NCBI GenBank assembly: GCA_014526335.1
Contig: JACTAT010000010.1
Coordinates: 7,386,217 to 7,450,216, forward strand
DNA from: Chrysaora quinquecirrha
Taxonomy: Eukaryota > Cnidaria > Scyphozoa > Semaeostomeae > Pelagiidae
Length of the DNA: 64,000 nt
Reading direction: 5' to 3'
The translations under genes and the position numbers were made by a program. How positions within the stretch are numbered: position 1 is the stretch's first letter; each line of letters begins with the position of its first letter. The notes beneath the pieces were generated by a model. That model ran no database searches and had not been told where the DNA came from. It was given only the letters and a program-made list of their open reading frames with translations. Shown in pieces: positions 22,807 to 36,541 of the stretch.

Positions 22807-23009
22807 TGTTGTGTTATTTGAATCTGCACGGAATTCATTATGCTGTATTCCTTAATGATAGTAGAACAATTAATTATCCTGCATTCGTTAAAATGCGTGC
22901 AGCACTTGTTTACAACAAGTTCTCATATAAATTTTGTTCGCCTGATAATTTAGTTAGTTAGTAAATTCAGATTAGAAAAGACTTTTTTTTCTGTGTACAT
23001 AACTCAACA
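22807..23009 (+). repeat. gypsy copy 1 5' LTR
   Basis: 203 bp, TGTTGTGTTA...ACTCAACA. Followed by TGGTGATAGG, the likely primer-binding site region. Confidence 0.85.
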
Positions 23010-23149
23010 TGGTGATAGGAGAACTTTAACACTACTTTGGGAGTGTGCAAGGCTACGAATGTAGAAGAGCGGTCTTAAGACTACGGGTCGACGACTTAGA
23101 GGCGCTGCATTGGTGAGCCCCGTAACTTGCAAGAAAGTACACGTGCAAG

Positions 23150-24120
23150 ATGGCGACGTTTCAAGTCACGCCCCCAGAGAAGTTTTCCTTCAAACCAGAA
23201 GAATGGCCAAAGTGGATTTGACGTTTCGAACGCTTCAGAGTGGCCTCTGAACTCAATAAAAGAGATGAAGAGAGTCAAGAAAATACGCTGATATACTCAA
23301 TGGGCGACGAAGCAGACAATATATTGCAGTCGTTTGGTCTTAGTGAAACAGACAGGAAGAAGTATAAAACTGTAAAAGAAAAATTTGAAAAGCATTTCAT
23401 TATAAAGAGGAATGTTATATTTGAAAGATGTTCAACATCCAACAAGAGGGTGAGTCCGTAGACAGTTTCATTACTGATCTTTATACTTTAGCTGAATTTT
23501 GTGAATTTGGTGAATTGCACGATGAATTGATTCGTGACCGTATAGTGGTTGGGATACAAAATTTATCTGAAAGATTACAACTTGAGAGTGAACTAACACT
23601 TTCGAAGGCTATTAATGTTGTTAGACAGAAGGAAGTGGTAAAAAAACAGCAAAATCTAATGACAGTTAAAGCTTTTTCAGCACAACAAACAGTGGATGCA
23701 CTGAAGATGTCCAAAAGAAAAAACCAGACTGGAGGTAGAAGCACTAATTTGGGCTCACGTAATGGCATGAACGACAAGAACCAAGCCAAGCAGTCTACGA
23801 AATGTGAGAGGTGCTCAGGGCCCTCTCATCAGAAGCAAACATGCCCTGCCCGGAATTCAAAATGCCATAGCTGTGGAAAAATGGGACATTGGACACGTGC
23901 ATGCAGAAACAAGAAACTGCACGAAATATCAGGTGATAATTTTCCTTTATCTTCTGAAGATGAATATTTTCTTGGTGAGATTAAACTTGATGCAGTGACA
24001 AGCCAATGTGATGGTAACGTATGGATGGCTGAGGTTTCTGTAAATGGAAAACGGGTCCAGTTCAAACTAGACTCAGGCGCTGATGTTTCAGTGATACCAT
24101 TTCTCTATTTCAGAAGTTAG
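23150..24120 (+). pseudogene. gypsy copy 1 gag and protease
   Basis: Gag starts at ATG 23150 and has TGA at codon 24 (after KWI). A frameshift near 23420 moves coding to the frame MFNIQQEGESVDSF.... Two zinc knuckles follow (CERCSGPSHQKQTC and CHSCGKMGHWTRAC), then the aspartic protease active site FKLDSGADVSVIP. The frame ends at TAG 24118-24120, just after the protease start, so the frame to pol is also lost. Confidence 0.85.
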
Positions 24121-27049
24121 ATAAGGGCGCAATCCAAGTTCTAAAAAAAACTAACAACACACTTCTTGGCCCTTGCAATTATAAAATAAATTGTAGAGGA
24201 AAATTTTCAGCCAAGTTATCTATTGATGACAAAAGTCATTATGAAGATGTTTATGTGGTAGAAGGTTTAGAGAAACCTCTTCTTAGCAGAAAAGCAAGTT
24301 CTTCTCTGAACTTGATTAAAAAAGTTGACGAAATTGGTGCGGGAAAAATATCTGTTGATTCTGAAGCTGAAAAAGCAAAGTTTCATGTTTTACAAAATTT
24401 CCAAAACTTTTTGAAGGACTGGGTGAACTCCATGGAGAATACAATATTTCGCTCAGGTCCGATGCAAAACCATATGCTTTGAATGTACCTAGAAAAGTTC
24501 CTTTGCCTCTTTTAGATAAAACAAAAAGGGAACTAGACAAAATGCTTAATATGGGAGTAATTTCACGAGTTGAAAGTCACACTTCATGGTGTGCACCCAT
24601 GGTTGTTATTCCAAAGCCTAATGGTGACGTTAGAATTTGTGTTGACCTTACAAAATTAAACGAATCTGTTCTAAGAGAAATACATCCACTCCTTCCGTTG
24701 ATTATACACTAGCAAAATTTGGAGGAGCTAGAATATTCTCTAAAATGGATGCAAATAGTGCCTTTTGGCAAAGAAAATTATCAAACGAGTCTCGTCTACT
24801 GACTACATTTATCACTCCTTGGGGAAGATTTTGTTTTAATCGACTACCTTACGGTATATCTACGGGTAGTGAGCAATTTCAAAGATGTATGAATGAGCTT
24901 TTAGAAGGCCTAGAAGGAGTGGAAGTTCAAATTGATGACATTATAGTTTATGGTTCTAGCAAGGCAGAACACGATGAAAGACTGGATAATGTTTTAATGA
25001 AACTATCTCAGGCAAATATTACTCTCAATAAAGCTAAATGTGAATTTGCAGTTAAATCTGTCAAAATTTTGGGTCACATAGTTTCTCCTGAGGGTATTAC
25101 ACCTGATCCCTGGAAGATAAATGCAATAATTTCAATGCAAAAGCCTAAAAACGTGAAAGAATTAAGATCATTTTTAGGCATGGTAAATCATCTAAGTAAA
25201 TTTGCAAGTCACTTAGCGACGCTAACGAAACCCCTAAGGGACCTTTTGTGTAAAGAAAATCAATGGAAGTGGGGTCCTGCACAAGATAAATCTTTCTCAG
25301 ATATTAAAAATTGTCTTGTTTCTGCACCAGTTTTAGCTCTATATGATCCAAACAAGGAAACGAAGATCAACGCTGATGCATCATCTTATGGAATTGGCGG
25401 AGTGTTGCTACAAAAACAGTGTGACGGAGTCTGGAAACCAGTTTCCTTTATGTCACGTGCATTATCAGAGACCGAGAAGAGGTACAGCCAACTTGAAAAG
25501 GAATGCCTTGCTTTCACGTGGATGTGCGAAAGATCCAGTGATTATATTCTTGGCAAGTCAATCATTGGAGAAACAGATCACAAGCCGTTGGTTCCTATCC
25601 TAACAAAATACACACTGGAACAAGTTCCTCCACGAATACAAAGATTCAAGATGCGACTGATGCGTTTTAACATACAAGAGATGAATCATGTTCCAGGCAA
25701 ACAGATGGTCATGTCCGATACATTATCAAGACAGCTGCCAATCGAAAGCAGTGAGAAATCTATGATCGATGATAACGAGATGACGCCATTTCTCGAAAGC
25801 ATTATAAGCACCCTTCCAGTGTCAGATGTCAAATTGCAACAGATAATTGCGGCACAGGAAGAAGATCCAGTATGCATAGAAAATCAAGGAATACATCCTG
25901 GAGGGATGGCCAGATAAATATAAAATTCCTTATTCTTTACAATCTTATTGGAATTTTAAGGGTGAATTGTCTGTTGTTAGAAATCTCATTTTGAAATCAA
26001 CAAGAATTCTTATACCTTCATCGTTGAGATTAGAGGTATTAGATAAAATACATCAGGGGCACCAAGGCATTGTAAAATGCAGAGCACGTGCAAAACAGTC
26101 TGTATGGTGGCCTGGTTTGAGTAGGGAGATTCAGGATATGGTACAGGGTTGTCGAATTTGTTTGCAACACAAAGTTAATACCCCTGAGCCTTTGATGGCA
26201 TCCATATTTCCCGAAAGACCCTGGCAGGAAATTGGAATAGATTTCTTTTATTCCAAAGGAAGGGATTACATTATAATTGTTGATTACTTTTCAAGATTTA
26301 TAGAAGTCTTAGCAATGCAAAAGAAGAAAGCTGATGCCGTCATCTCTGGTTTAAAAGAAACATTTGCTCGATATGGAATCCCAGAAAAGTTGAGATCCGA
26401 CAATGGTCCTCCATTCGACGGTGCAGAATTTACACATTTTGCAAAGCAATGGGATATTCAGCTAGCACCAAGCAGCCCCCGGTATCCTCAATCAAATGGA
26501 GAAGTCGAGAGAGCCGTCCAAACTGTGAAGAATATTTTGAAGAAGGAGAAGGAAATAGAAAAAGCGTTGTTGGCTTACAGAACAACTCCTTTGAGGAATG
26601 GCTTCTCGCCAGCTGAGCTGTTGATGGGCAGAAAACTGCGCAGTACAGTACCAACGTTTCATGAAAATCTGATTCCAAGATGGCCAGACATGGATAAGTT
26701 GCAGCACAACGAAAGCATGCAGCGGATGCAACAACAACAACACTTTAACTACAAACACAGAGCGAAGTTGTTACCACCTTTAACCCCAGGATCTGAAGTG
26801 AAAATAGCGAATCATGATCAGACAGGCATTGTACTGGGAAAGACAAGCAGTCCAAGACAGTATACGGTGCAAACTCCAACGTCAACATTGCGAAGAAACA
26901 GAGTACATTTAGTTCCTTTACCAACTACCAATCAGAAAGAATCACAGAAGATTTCAGAAGACCGGAAAGAAGATGATGTTCAAACAAAAAATACAATCTC
27001 CTTTGAACATATTATCAAGACCGAAGAGACTGATAAAACCTTCACTTAA
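24121..27049 (+). pseudogene. gypsy copy 1 pol (RT, RNase H, integrase)
   Basis: RT frames 24255-24700 and 24745-25917 are split by a 1-nt loss (CTCCC to CTCC) near 24690. The RT box reads VQIDDIIVYG. RNase H starts at KINADASSYGIGG. Integrase (25967-27049) is in a new frame after a 1-nt insertion near 25880. It has the HHCC finger (HQGHQGIVKC...GCRICLQH) and the acids in GIDFFYS, RSDNGPPFD and SNGEVERAV. The integrase segment itself is open. Confidence 0.85.
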
Positions 27050-27111
27050 AGCAAGAGAAAACTTGGAAAATGAACTCAGATAACATTGTTACTTTTTAAA
27101 AGGAGGGGAGA

Positions 27112-27315
27112 TGTTGTGTTATTTGAATCTGCATGGAATTGATTATGCTGTATTCCCTAATGATAATAGAACAATTAATTATCCTGCATTCGTTCAAATG
27201 CGTGCAGCACTTGTGTACAACAAGTTGTCATATAAATTTGGTTCGCCTGATAATTTAGTTAGTTAGTAAATTCAGATTAGAAAAGACGTTTCTTTTCTGT
27301 GTTCATAACTCAACA
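27112..27315 (+). repeat. gypsy copy 1 3' LTR
   Basis: 204 bp. Joined directly to the tandem block that starts TCTTATGATAG. Confidence 0.85.
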
Positions 27316-27409
27316 TCTTATGATAGTGAACCGCGCAATTTTGGACGAACTGAAAACATAACCGCGCAAGTTAGCAGTACTCAATATGACTTACCCGCAG
27401 GTGGATGGA

Positions 27410-28340
27410 AGTTCCCAGTCTGGAGATCATCTTCAATGCAAATCCCATTTTATTATTATTAGCTGTTTCCAGTTCTTCAAAGTTTTGCATTTTCGTTGCT
27501 CTCTAATTCTTTAGGAGCCCCGATTATCGCCTAGTCTGATGCGTGGAAGCGAATTGCAGTCAGCTATAAAATCGGTAATAGCATGTTCAATGCAAATCAC
27601 ATTTTCATTTGCTATTGCCAGTTCTTCAAAGTGTCGCATTTTTGTTGCACTCTAATTGTTTAGGAGCCCTGGTTTTTTATAAGATTGATGCACTGACGCG
27701 AAATGCAATGGGATATAAAATCAGTAAGACCATCCTTAATTAAAGTCCCATTTTCTTTTTATTGGCTGTTTTCAGTTCTTCAAAGTTTTGCATTTTTGTT
27801 GCACTCTAATCTATTTACCAGCCATGATTTTTGCCAAGTCTGATGCACGAAAGCCTCGGATATAAAATCAGGAAGAGCATCTTCAATACAAATCCATTCC
27901 ACAAGTCCATTCAATCCTAGCGAAATTCCATTGAATATAAGATCAGAAAGAGCATCTTCAATGAAGATCACATTTTCTTATTATAAGCTTTTTCCATTTC
28001 TTCAAAGTTTCACATCTTTGTTGCTCTCTATTATTTTAGGAGCCACAAGTTTTGCCAAGTGCAATGCATGAAGACGAAATGCAGTCAAATATAAAATCAA
28101 TAAGAGCATCTTCAATGCAAATCACATTTCGTATTATTACCTGTTTCCAGTTCTTCAAAGTTTTGCATTTTCATTGCACTCTATTTTTTAAAAGCCCCGA
28201 TTTTTGGCAAGTCTGATGCACGAAACCGAAATGCTATCGGATGTACAATCAACAAGAGCATCTTCAATGCAAATCACATTTTCTTATTATTAGCTGTTTG
28301 CATTTCTTCAAAGTTGTTATTGTTGGTGCCATGTATTTTA
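27410..28340 (+). repeat. Satellite array, about six monomers of roughly 150 bp
   Basis: Monomers share atcttcaatgcaaatcac..., ...ccagttcttcaaagttttgc, ...ttaggagcc and tataaaatcagtaagagc. Starts lie near 27431, 27586, 27733, 27888/27957, 28109 and 28261. Most contain the octamer ATGCAAAT. Confidence 0.8.
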
Positions 28341-29398
28341 GGAGGTTTCTTTTCATGTTGGATATCTCAGATTGAAATGCAAAGCAAAGGCTAATGAAAA
28401 CAATTTCTTTTTGCATCCAGGAACAGAAAAGGACACAAAAAATTGACAAGTTGTTAAAGTTTCATGAAAGCTAATTAATTTTACACATTTCGCTCCCATG
28501 CATTTGTACCTCACATTACAATTGCTCATTTGCTGCAACTTTATATATAGTTTCATTATTATAGTCTGGTTGGATGGCACTCCAAGCGTGCATTTTATGA
28601 AGAAAGCATGAAAATTGCCTCACTTGTACAATTTGATGTGCTGAAAAAGTTGCAAGGTAGACACAATCTAAATTTCGCCCCAGAACCTATTTATAGACCA
28701 TACTACTAGAACCCAGTTCTTTTCTTGTTTTTTTTTGCAAATACAACTTATTAGAAACAAGATAGAGTATAAAAAGTAAACTTAAGTTGTGAAATCGACA
28801 CTGAGCAGATTCTACATTTAATAAATCGACTAAAAATATATTCTAAGCCTGTGAAGACTCAGACCCAGTCCCCTTTTGTCACTCTAGTCATACCGACGTA
28901 TAACAGGTAAGAATTACTATATAAAAGAGAGCCAGCGTCATTAAAATTGCTTCATAGCAGTTGCTTGGAAGGATGGGAGGGATCAAAATGTCATGAATAT
29001 CTCTTTTTATCTATAAATGACTAGAGCCCAGGCACTATTTCTGATTTTTCCGAAATAAAGCATAGTGGGCATGAAATACGATATCAAAATGAGCCAAAGT
29101 TATGAAATCGTGATATAGTAGCCTTTTTAGATAAGATGAGACCAAAATATCACGAATATGTATATTAGCGATTAATTACTAGTGCCCAGGCCCTTTGAAT
29201 TTTTACAAATAACTGAACTAGTTATACGTACACAAGTTGCAGGGGAAATCAAGTTGTATGGCAGTAGATTAAAGCTTTTAAGGTGTTCTATGAAATGATA
29301 AATAGTGCTGTGTCTTTCGCTATCAAATCATACGCTTAATAGAATATTAAAGAATACAACAATGTCTAACATATAGCTAATTTAGAAGAAAAAAGATA

Positions 29399-29495
29399 CT
29401 AGTTCTCATAGATTTCTGAGCATTTTGCGTCACATTTGCATAGTTCCGTGCAAGGCAAATCGAATCTTTTACAAGTGCATCTTGCTCCACAGCTT
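29399..29495 (-). pseudogene. Duplicated cysteine-rich last exon of HGT/DTD gene L2 (block 1)
   Basis: Same 97-bp exon as 44494-44590: acceptor CTTGTGTTAG, then CGARCTCKRFDLPCTELC and KCDAKCSEIYEN, then TAG. Here it is cut off from the gene body. Confidence 0.6.
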
Positions 29496-30150
29496 CTAAC
29501 ACAAGAATGGATAAAAAAACTTGTTGTTGGATATAAAACAAATTACTATTAGCGTACACACAGAATAGAAGAAAACAGTAAACCCTGGTTGATCCGAACC
29601 TATCTAAAACTTAAGGTGACCGGCCTACATACTCAGATTAGCTTGAAATTTGAAAAAGCTAAAAGAGAGCACAGTTATCAAATCACACTTACTTTAATAG
29701 TGCTTTTGATTCTTGCTTTGTTACCAAAGCAAGTAACAAAGATCTATACTCACTCAGAATCAATCGAAATACTATTGGAGCTAGTTTTTTCAGGTGGTGA
29801 GTGGTAGATTTGAAAAAGGAAACTTTTGGGTATCACTTAAATTTTTAGAGTCAGATTGGTCGAACATTAAAGATTTTAAATCACATGAGCAAAAGTGGAA
29901 CTGATTTTCAAAGAACAATCCTGGACAAAATCTCTGAAACACTGTCAGGGAAAAGTATCTTAGTGTCACATATACATCTGATGCAAACTCTTCCTCCAAT
30001 AATAACGTCGAGAAATTAATCTTGTTTTGATACGGTTTGATACGATCTCACCGTGCAAGTTTCCATGACTACCAATATCAACATGGGGGGAAGAGGTTGC
30101 CGTTTGGTCAATATGGTTGAAATACTGCTCGACTTCAAATTTACTTAGCT

Positions 30151-33100
30151 AGGAAAATTTTCAGCCAAGTTATCTATTGATGACAAAAGTCATTATGAAG
30201 ATGTTTATGTGGTAGAAGGTTTAGAGAAACCTTTTCTTAGCAGAAAAGCAAGTTCTTCTCTGAACTTGATTAAAAAGTTGACGAAATTGGTGCGGGAAAA
30301 TATCTGTTGATTCTGAAACTGAAAAAGCAAAGTTTTATGTTTTACAAAATTTCCAAAACTTTTGAAGGACTGGGTGAACTCCATGGAGAATACAATATTT
30401 CGCTCAGGTCCGATGCAAAACCATATGCTTTGAATGTACCTAGAAAAGTTCCTTTGCCTCTTTTAGATAAAACAAAAAGGGAACTAGACAAAATGCTTAA
30501 TATCGGAGTAATTTCACGAGTTGAAAGTCACACTTGATGGTGTGCACCCATGGTTGTTATTCCAAAGCCTAATGGTGACGTTAGAATTTGTGTTGACCTT
30601 ACAAAATTAAACGAATCTGTTCTAAGAGAAATACATCCACTCCTTCCGTGGAATATACACTAGCAAAATTTGGAGGAGCTAGAATATTCTCTAAAATGGA
30701 TGCAAATAGTGCCTTTTGGCAAAGAAAATCATCAAACGAGTCTCGTCTACTGACTACATTTATCACTCCTTGGGGAAGATTTTGTTTTAATCGACTACCT
30801 TACGGTATATCTACGGGTAGTGAGCAATTTCAAAGATGTATTAATGAGCTTTTAGAAGGCCTAGAAGGAGTGGAAGTTCAAATTGATGACATTATAGTTT
30901 ATGGTTCTAGCAAGGCAGAACACAATGAAAGACTGGATAATGTTTTAATGAAACTATCTCAGGCAAATATTACTCTCAATAAAGCTAAATGTGAATTTGC
31001 AGTTAAAGCCGTCAAAATTTTGGGTCACATGTTTTCTCCTGAGGGTATTACACCTGATCCCTAGATTATAAATGCAATAATTTCAATGCAAAAACCTAAA
31101 AACGTGAAAGAATTAAGATCATTTTTAGGCATGGTAAATCATCTAAGTAAATTTGCAAGTCACTTAGCGACGCTAACGAAACCCCTAAGGGACCTTTTGT
31201 GTAAAGAAAATCAGTGGAAGTGGGGTCCTGCACAAGATAAATCTTTCTCAGATATTAAAAATTGTCTTGTTTCTGCACCATATGATCCAAACAAGGAAAC
31301 GAAGATCAACGCTGATGCATCATCTTATGGAATTGGCGGAGTGTTGCTACAAAAACAGTGTGACGGAGTCTGGAAACCAGTTTCCTTTATGTCACGTGCA
31401 TTATCAGAGACCGAGAAGAGGTACAGCCAACTTGAAAAGGAATGCCTTGCTTTCACGTGGATGCGAAAGATCCAGTGATTATATTCTTGGCAAGTCAATC
31501 ATTGGAGAAACAGATCACAAGCCGTTGGTTCCTATCCTAAGAAAATACACACTGGAACAAGTTCCTCCACGAATACAAAGATTCAAGATGCGACTGATGT
31601 GTTTTAACATACAAGAGATGAATCATGTTCCAGGCAAACAGATGGTCATGTCCGATACATTATCAAGACAGCTGCCAATCAAAAGCAGTGAGAAATCTAT
31701 GATCGATGATAACGAGATGACGCCATTTCTCGAAAGCATTATAAGCACCCTTCCAGTGTCAGATGTCAAATTGCAACAGATAATTGCGGCACAGGAAGAA
31801 GATCCAGTATGCATAAAAATCAAGGAATACATCCTGGAGGGATGGCCAGATAAATATAAAATTCCTTATTCTTTACAATCTTATTCGAATTTAAAGGGTG
31901 AATTGTCTGTTGTTAGAAATCTCATTTTGAAATCAACAAGAATTCTTATACCTTCATCGTTGAGATTAGAGGTATTAGATAAAATACATCAGGGGCACCA
32001 AGGCATTGTAAAATGTAGAGCACGTGCAAAACAGTCTGTATTGTGGCCTGGTTTGAGTAGGGAGATTCAGGATATGGTACAGGGTTGTCGAATTTGTTTC
32101 CAACACAAAGTTAATACCCCTGAGCCTTTGATGGCATCCATATTTCCGAAAGACCCTGGCAGGAAATTGGAATAGATTTCTTTTATTCCAAAAGAAGGGA
32201 TTACATTATAATTGTTGATTACTTTTCAAGATTTATAGAAGTCTTAGCAATGCAAAAGAAGAAAGCTGATGCCGTCATCTCTGGTTTAAAAGACACATTT
32301 GCTCGATATGGAATCCCATAAAAAGTTGAGATCTGACAATGGTCCTCCATTCGACGGTGCAGAATTTACACATTTTGCAAAGCAATGGGATATTCATAGC
32401 CCCCGGTATCCTCAATCCAACGGAGAAGTCAAGAGAGCCATCCAAACTGTGAAGAATATTTTGAAGAAGGAGAAGGAAATAGAAAAAGCGTTGTTGGCTT
32501 ACAGAACAACTCCTTTGAGGAATGGCTTCTCGCCAGCTGAGCTGTTGATGGGCAGAAAACTGCGCAGTACAGTACCAACGTTTCATGAAAATATGATTCC
32601 AAGATTGCCAGACATGGATAAGTTGCAGCATGACGAAAGCATGCAGCGGATGCAACAACTACAACACTTTAACTACAAACACAGAGCGAAGTTGTTACCA
32701 CCTTTAACCCCAGGATCTGAAGTAAAAATAGCGAATCATGATGAGACAGGCATTGTACAGGGAAAGACAAGCAGTCCAAGACAGTATACGGTGCAAACTC
32801 CAACGTCAACATTGCGAAGAAACAGAGTACATTTAGTTCCTTTACCAACTACCAATCAGAAAGAATCACAGAAGATTTCAGAAGACCGAAAAGAAGATGA
32901 TGTTCAAACAAAAATACAATCTCCTTTGAACATATTATCAAGACCGAAGAAACTGATAAAACCTTCACTTAAAGCAAGAGAAAACTTGGAAAATGAACTC
33001 AGATAACATTGTTACTTTTTAAAAGGAGGGGAGATGTGGTGTTATTTGAATCTGCACGGAATTCATTATGCTGTATTCCCTAATGATAGTAGAACAATTA

Positions 33101-33238
33101 ATTATCCTGCATTCGTTAAGATGCGTGCAGCACTTGTTTACAACAAGTTCTTATATAAATTTGGTTCGCCTGATAATTTAGTCAGTTAGTAAATTCAGAT
33201 TAGAAAAGACGTTTCTTTTCTGTGTACATAACTCAACA
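30151..33238 (+). mobile_element. gypsy copy 2, 5'-truncated, with 3' LTR
   Basis: Starts at the position equivalent to 24197 of copy 1 (inside pol) and ends with a 3' LTR (33035-33238). Broken by TGA in place of the Ser codon in ESHTSW (near 30536), TAG after TPDP (31062), a shift in RNase H, and a shift at 32320. The TGA, TAG and later shift are identical in copy 3. Confidence 0.9.
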
Positions 33239-33711
33239 AAAGGAAGGGTATTCCACTCAGCATGACTCCAGTGTACTGTACATCTGAAGGTGACACCGGA
33301 CGAGGAAAAGCTATAATAAATGCATTAAGTAGACATGCTGGAATCGATGGCCAAGGACTGTTACAAGTACAGGGCAAAGTTACAGATGGTCAATATTTAA
33401 ATTCATCGTTGCATAAAGAATATGTTGCAAAAGGGTAGAGCATTGCGAACCTTTGTTTGCTAAAGACAATTACCTCGTCAGTACAGTATTATAGTTATTT
33501 GTTTTAGTTTGAGTGCATGGCATAAATTTTAGTTCTTCCATCTTAATCTTTTGTATTCTTATTTCGGTTTACAAGAAAATGGTGAGACTATATTGGAATG
33601 CTGTATTTTTTTACCTGAAACCCCTTTGATAATAAATTTAGACAAGATTTATCAATACTATACTGATAGCATTGCTGTCTACAAATTACAATGCAATTTA
33701 ACGGCTGAAAG
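33239..33711 (+). pseudogene. KVTDGQY gene fragment with internal 2.3-kb deletion
   Basis: 33239-33405 matches 39626-39792 (KRKGIPLSMTPVYC...GKVTDGQYLN). It then jumps at 33406 to sequence matching 42110-42410, skipping the rest of the gene. Confidence 0.85.
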
Positions 33712-36541
33712 TCTTATGATAGTGAACCGCGCAATTTTGGACGAACTGAAAACATAACCGCGCAAGTTAGCAGTACTCAATATGACTTACCCGCAGGTGG
33801 ATGGAAGTTCCCAGTCTGGAGATCATCTTCAATGCAAATCCCATTTTATTATTATTAGCTGCTTCCAGTTCTTCAAAGTTTTGCATTTTCGTTGCTCTCT
33901 AATTCTTTAGGAGCCCCGATTATCGCCTAGTCTGATGCGTGGAAGCGAATTGCAGTCAGCTATAAAATCGGTAATAGCATGTTCAATGCAAATCACATTT
34001 TCATTTGCTATTGCCAGTTCTTCAAAGTGTCGCATTTTTGTTGCACTCTAATTGTTTAGGAGCCCTGGTTTTTTATAAGATTGATGCACTGACGCGAAAT
34101 GCAATGGGATATAAAATCAGTAAGACCATCCTTAATTAAAGTCCCATTTTCTTTTTATTGGCTGTTTTCAGTTCTTCAAAGTTTTGCATTTTTGTTGCAC
34201 TCTAATCTATTTACCAGCCATGATTTTTGCCAAGTCTGATGCACGAAAGCCTCGGATATAAAATCAGGAAGAGCATCTTCAATACAAATCCATTCCACAA
34301 GTCCATTCAATCCTAGCGAAATTCCATTGAATATAAGATCAGAAAGAGCATCTTCAATGAAGATCACATTTTCTTATTATAAGCTTTTTCCATTTCTTCA
34401 AAGTTTCACATCTTTGTTGCTCTCTATTATTTTAGGAGCCACAAGTTTTGCCAAGTGCAATGCATGAAGACGAAATGCAGTCAAATATAAAATCAATAAG
34501 AGCATCTTCAATGCAAATCACATTTCGTATTATTACCTGTTTCCAGTTCTTCAAAGTTTTGCATTTTCATTGCACTCTATTTTTTAAAAGCCCCGATTTT
34601 TGGCAAGTCTGATGCACGAAACCGAAATGCTATCGGATGTACAATCAACAAGAGCATCTTCAATGCAAATCACATTTTCTTATTATTAGCTGTTTGCATT
34701 TCTTCAAAGTTGTTATTGTTGGTGCCATGTATTTTAGGAGGTTTCTTTTCATGTTGGATATCTCAGATTGAAATGCAAAGCAAAGGCTAATGAAAACAAT
34801 TTCTTTTGCATCCAGGAACAGAAAAGGACACAAAAATTGACAAGTTGTTAAAGTTTCATGAAAGCTAATTAATTTTACATTTCGCTCCCATGCATTTGTA
34901 CCTCACATTACAATTGCTCATTTGCTGCAACTTTATATATAGTTTCATTATTATAGTCTGGTTGGATGGCACTCCAATCGTGCATTTTATGAAGAAAGCA
35001 TGAAAATTGCCTCACTTGTACAATTTGATGCGCTGAAAAAGTTGCAAGGTAGACACAATCTAAATTTCGCCCCAGAACCTATTTATAGACCATACTACTA
35101 GAACCCAGTTCTTTTCTTGTTTTTTTTTCGCAAATACAGCTTATTAGAAACAAGATAGAGTATAAAAAGTAAACTTAAGTTGTGAAATCGACACTGAGCA
35201 GATTCTACATTTAATAAATCGACTAAAAATATATTCTAAGCCTGTGAAGACTCAGACCCAGTCCCCTTTTGTCACTCTAGTCATACCGACGTATAACAGG
35301 TAAGAATTACTATATAAAAGAGAGCCAGCGTCATTAAAATTGCTCCATAGCAGTTGCTTGGAAGGATGGGAGGGATCAAAATGTCATGAATATCTCTTTT
35401 TATCTATAAATGACTAGAGCCCAGGCACTATTTCTGATTTTTCCGAAATAAAGCATAGTGGGCATGAAATACGATATCAAAATGAGCCAAAGTTATGAAA
35501 TCGTGATATAGTAGCCTTTTTAGATAAGATGAGACCAAAATATCACGAATATGTATATTAGCGATTAATTACTAGTGCCCAGGCCCTTTGAATTTTTACA
35601 AATAACTGAACTAATTATACGTACACAAGTTGCAGGGGAAATCAAGTTGTATGGCAGTAGATTAAAGCTTTTAAGGTGTTCTATGAAATGATAAATAGTG
35701 CTGTGTCTTTCGCTATCAAATCATACGCTTAATAGAATATGAAAGTATACAACAATGTCTAACCTATAGCTAATTTAGAAGAAAAATGATACTAGTTCTC
35801 ATAGATTTCTGAGCATTTTGCGTCACATTTGCATAGTTCCGTGCAAGGCAAATCGAATCTTTTACAAGTGCATCTTGCTCCACAGCTTCTAACACAAGAA
35901 TTGATAAAAAACTTGTTGTTGGATATAAAACAAATTACTATTAGCGTACACACAGAATAGAAGAAAACAGTAAACCCTGGTTGATCCGAACCTATCTAAA
36001 ACTTAAGCTGACCGGCCTACATACTCAGATTAGCTTGAAATTTGAAAAAGCTAAAAGAGAGCACAGTTATCAAATCACACTTACTTTAATAGTGCTTTTG
36101 ATTCTTGCTTTGTTACCAAAGCAAGAAACAAAGATCTATACTCACTCAGAATCAATCGAAATACTATTGGAGCTAGTTTTTTCAGGTGGTGAGTGGTAGA
36201 TTTGAAAAAGGAAACTTTTGGGTATCACTTAAATTTTTAGAGTCAGATTGGTCGAACATTAAAGATTTTAAATCACATGAGCAAAAGTGGAACTGATTTT
36301 CAAAGAACAATCCTGGACAAAATCTCTGAAACACTGTCAGGAAAAGTATCTTAGTGTCACATATACATCTGATGCAAACTCTTCCTCCAATAATAACGTC
36401 GAGAAATTAATCTTGTTTTGATACGGTTTGATACGATCTCACCGTGCAAGTTTCCATGACTACCAATATCAACATGGGGGGAAGAGGTTGCCGTTTGGTC
36501 AATATGGTTGAAATACTGCTCGACTTCAAATTTACTTAGCT
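33712..36541. repeat. Tandem block, copy 2
   Basis: Copy of 27316-30150, again with the satellite array (about 33810-34735) and the cysteine-rich L2 exon on minus (35792-35888). Confidence 0.9.

Larger units (their letters stand above)
22807..27315 (+). mobile_element. Ty3/gypsy LTR retrotransposon, full-length, inactive (copy 1)
   Basis: LTRs at 22807-23009 and 27112-27315, each TGTTG...CAACA. By eye they differ at about a dozen positions (roughly 6%), so the insertion is not recent. A polypurine tract (AAAAGGAGGGGAGA) precedes the 3' LTR. The flanks (ACTTT and TCTTA) do not form a target duplication, so the 3' side has been rearranged. K02A2.6-like architecture: gag-protease-RT-RNaseH-integrase. 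Confidence 0.9.
27316..30150. repeat. Tandem block, copy 1 (2.83 kb)
   Basis: Almost identical to 33712-36541 and 42411-45245. Contains a satellite array (27410-28340), a cysteine-rich exon of the L2 gene on minus (29399-29495) and otherwise non-coding AT-rich DNA. It ends ...TTTACTTAGCT, where the truncated gypsy copy begins. Confidence 0.9.

Noticed and set aside
25343..25603. Second frames inside gypsy RT/RNase H and minus-strand frames over integrase (for example 26430-26758, 38663-39070)
   Set aside because: Shadows of the retrotransposon coding strand; repeated only because the element is repeated.
22802..27320. Target-site duplication for gypsy copy 1
   Set aside because: ACTTT and TCTTA do not match, and the 3' flank belongs to the tandem block, so the original flank has been lost.
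27410..28340. CRISPR-like array
   Set aside because: Repeats are about 150 bp, diverged and without unique spacers; this is a satellite in a eukaryotic genome.
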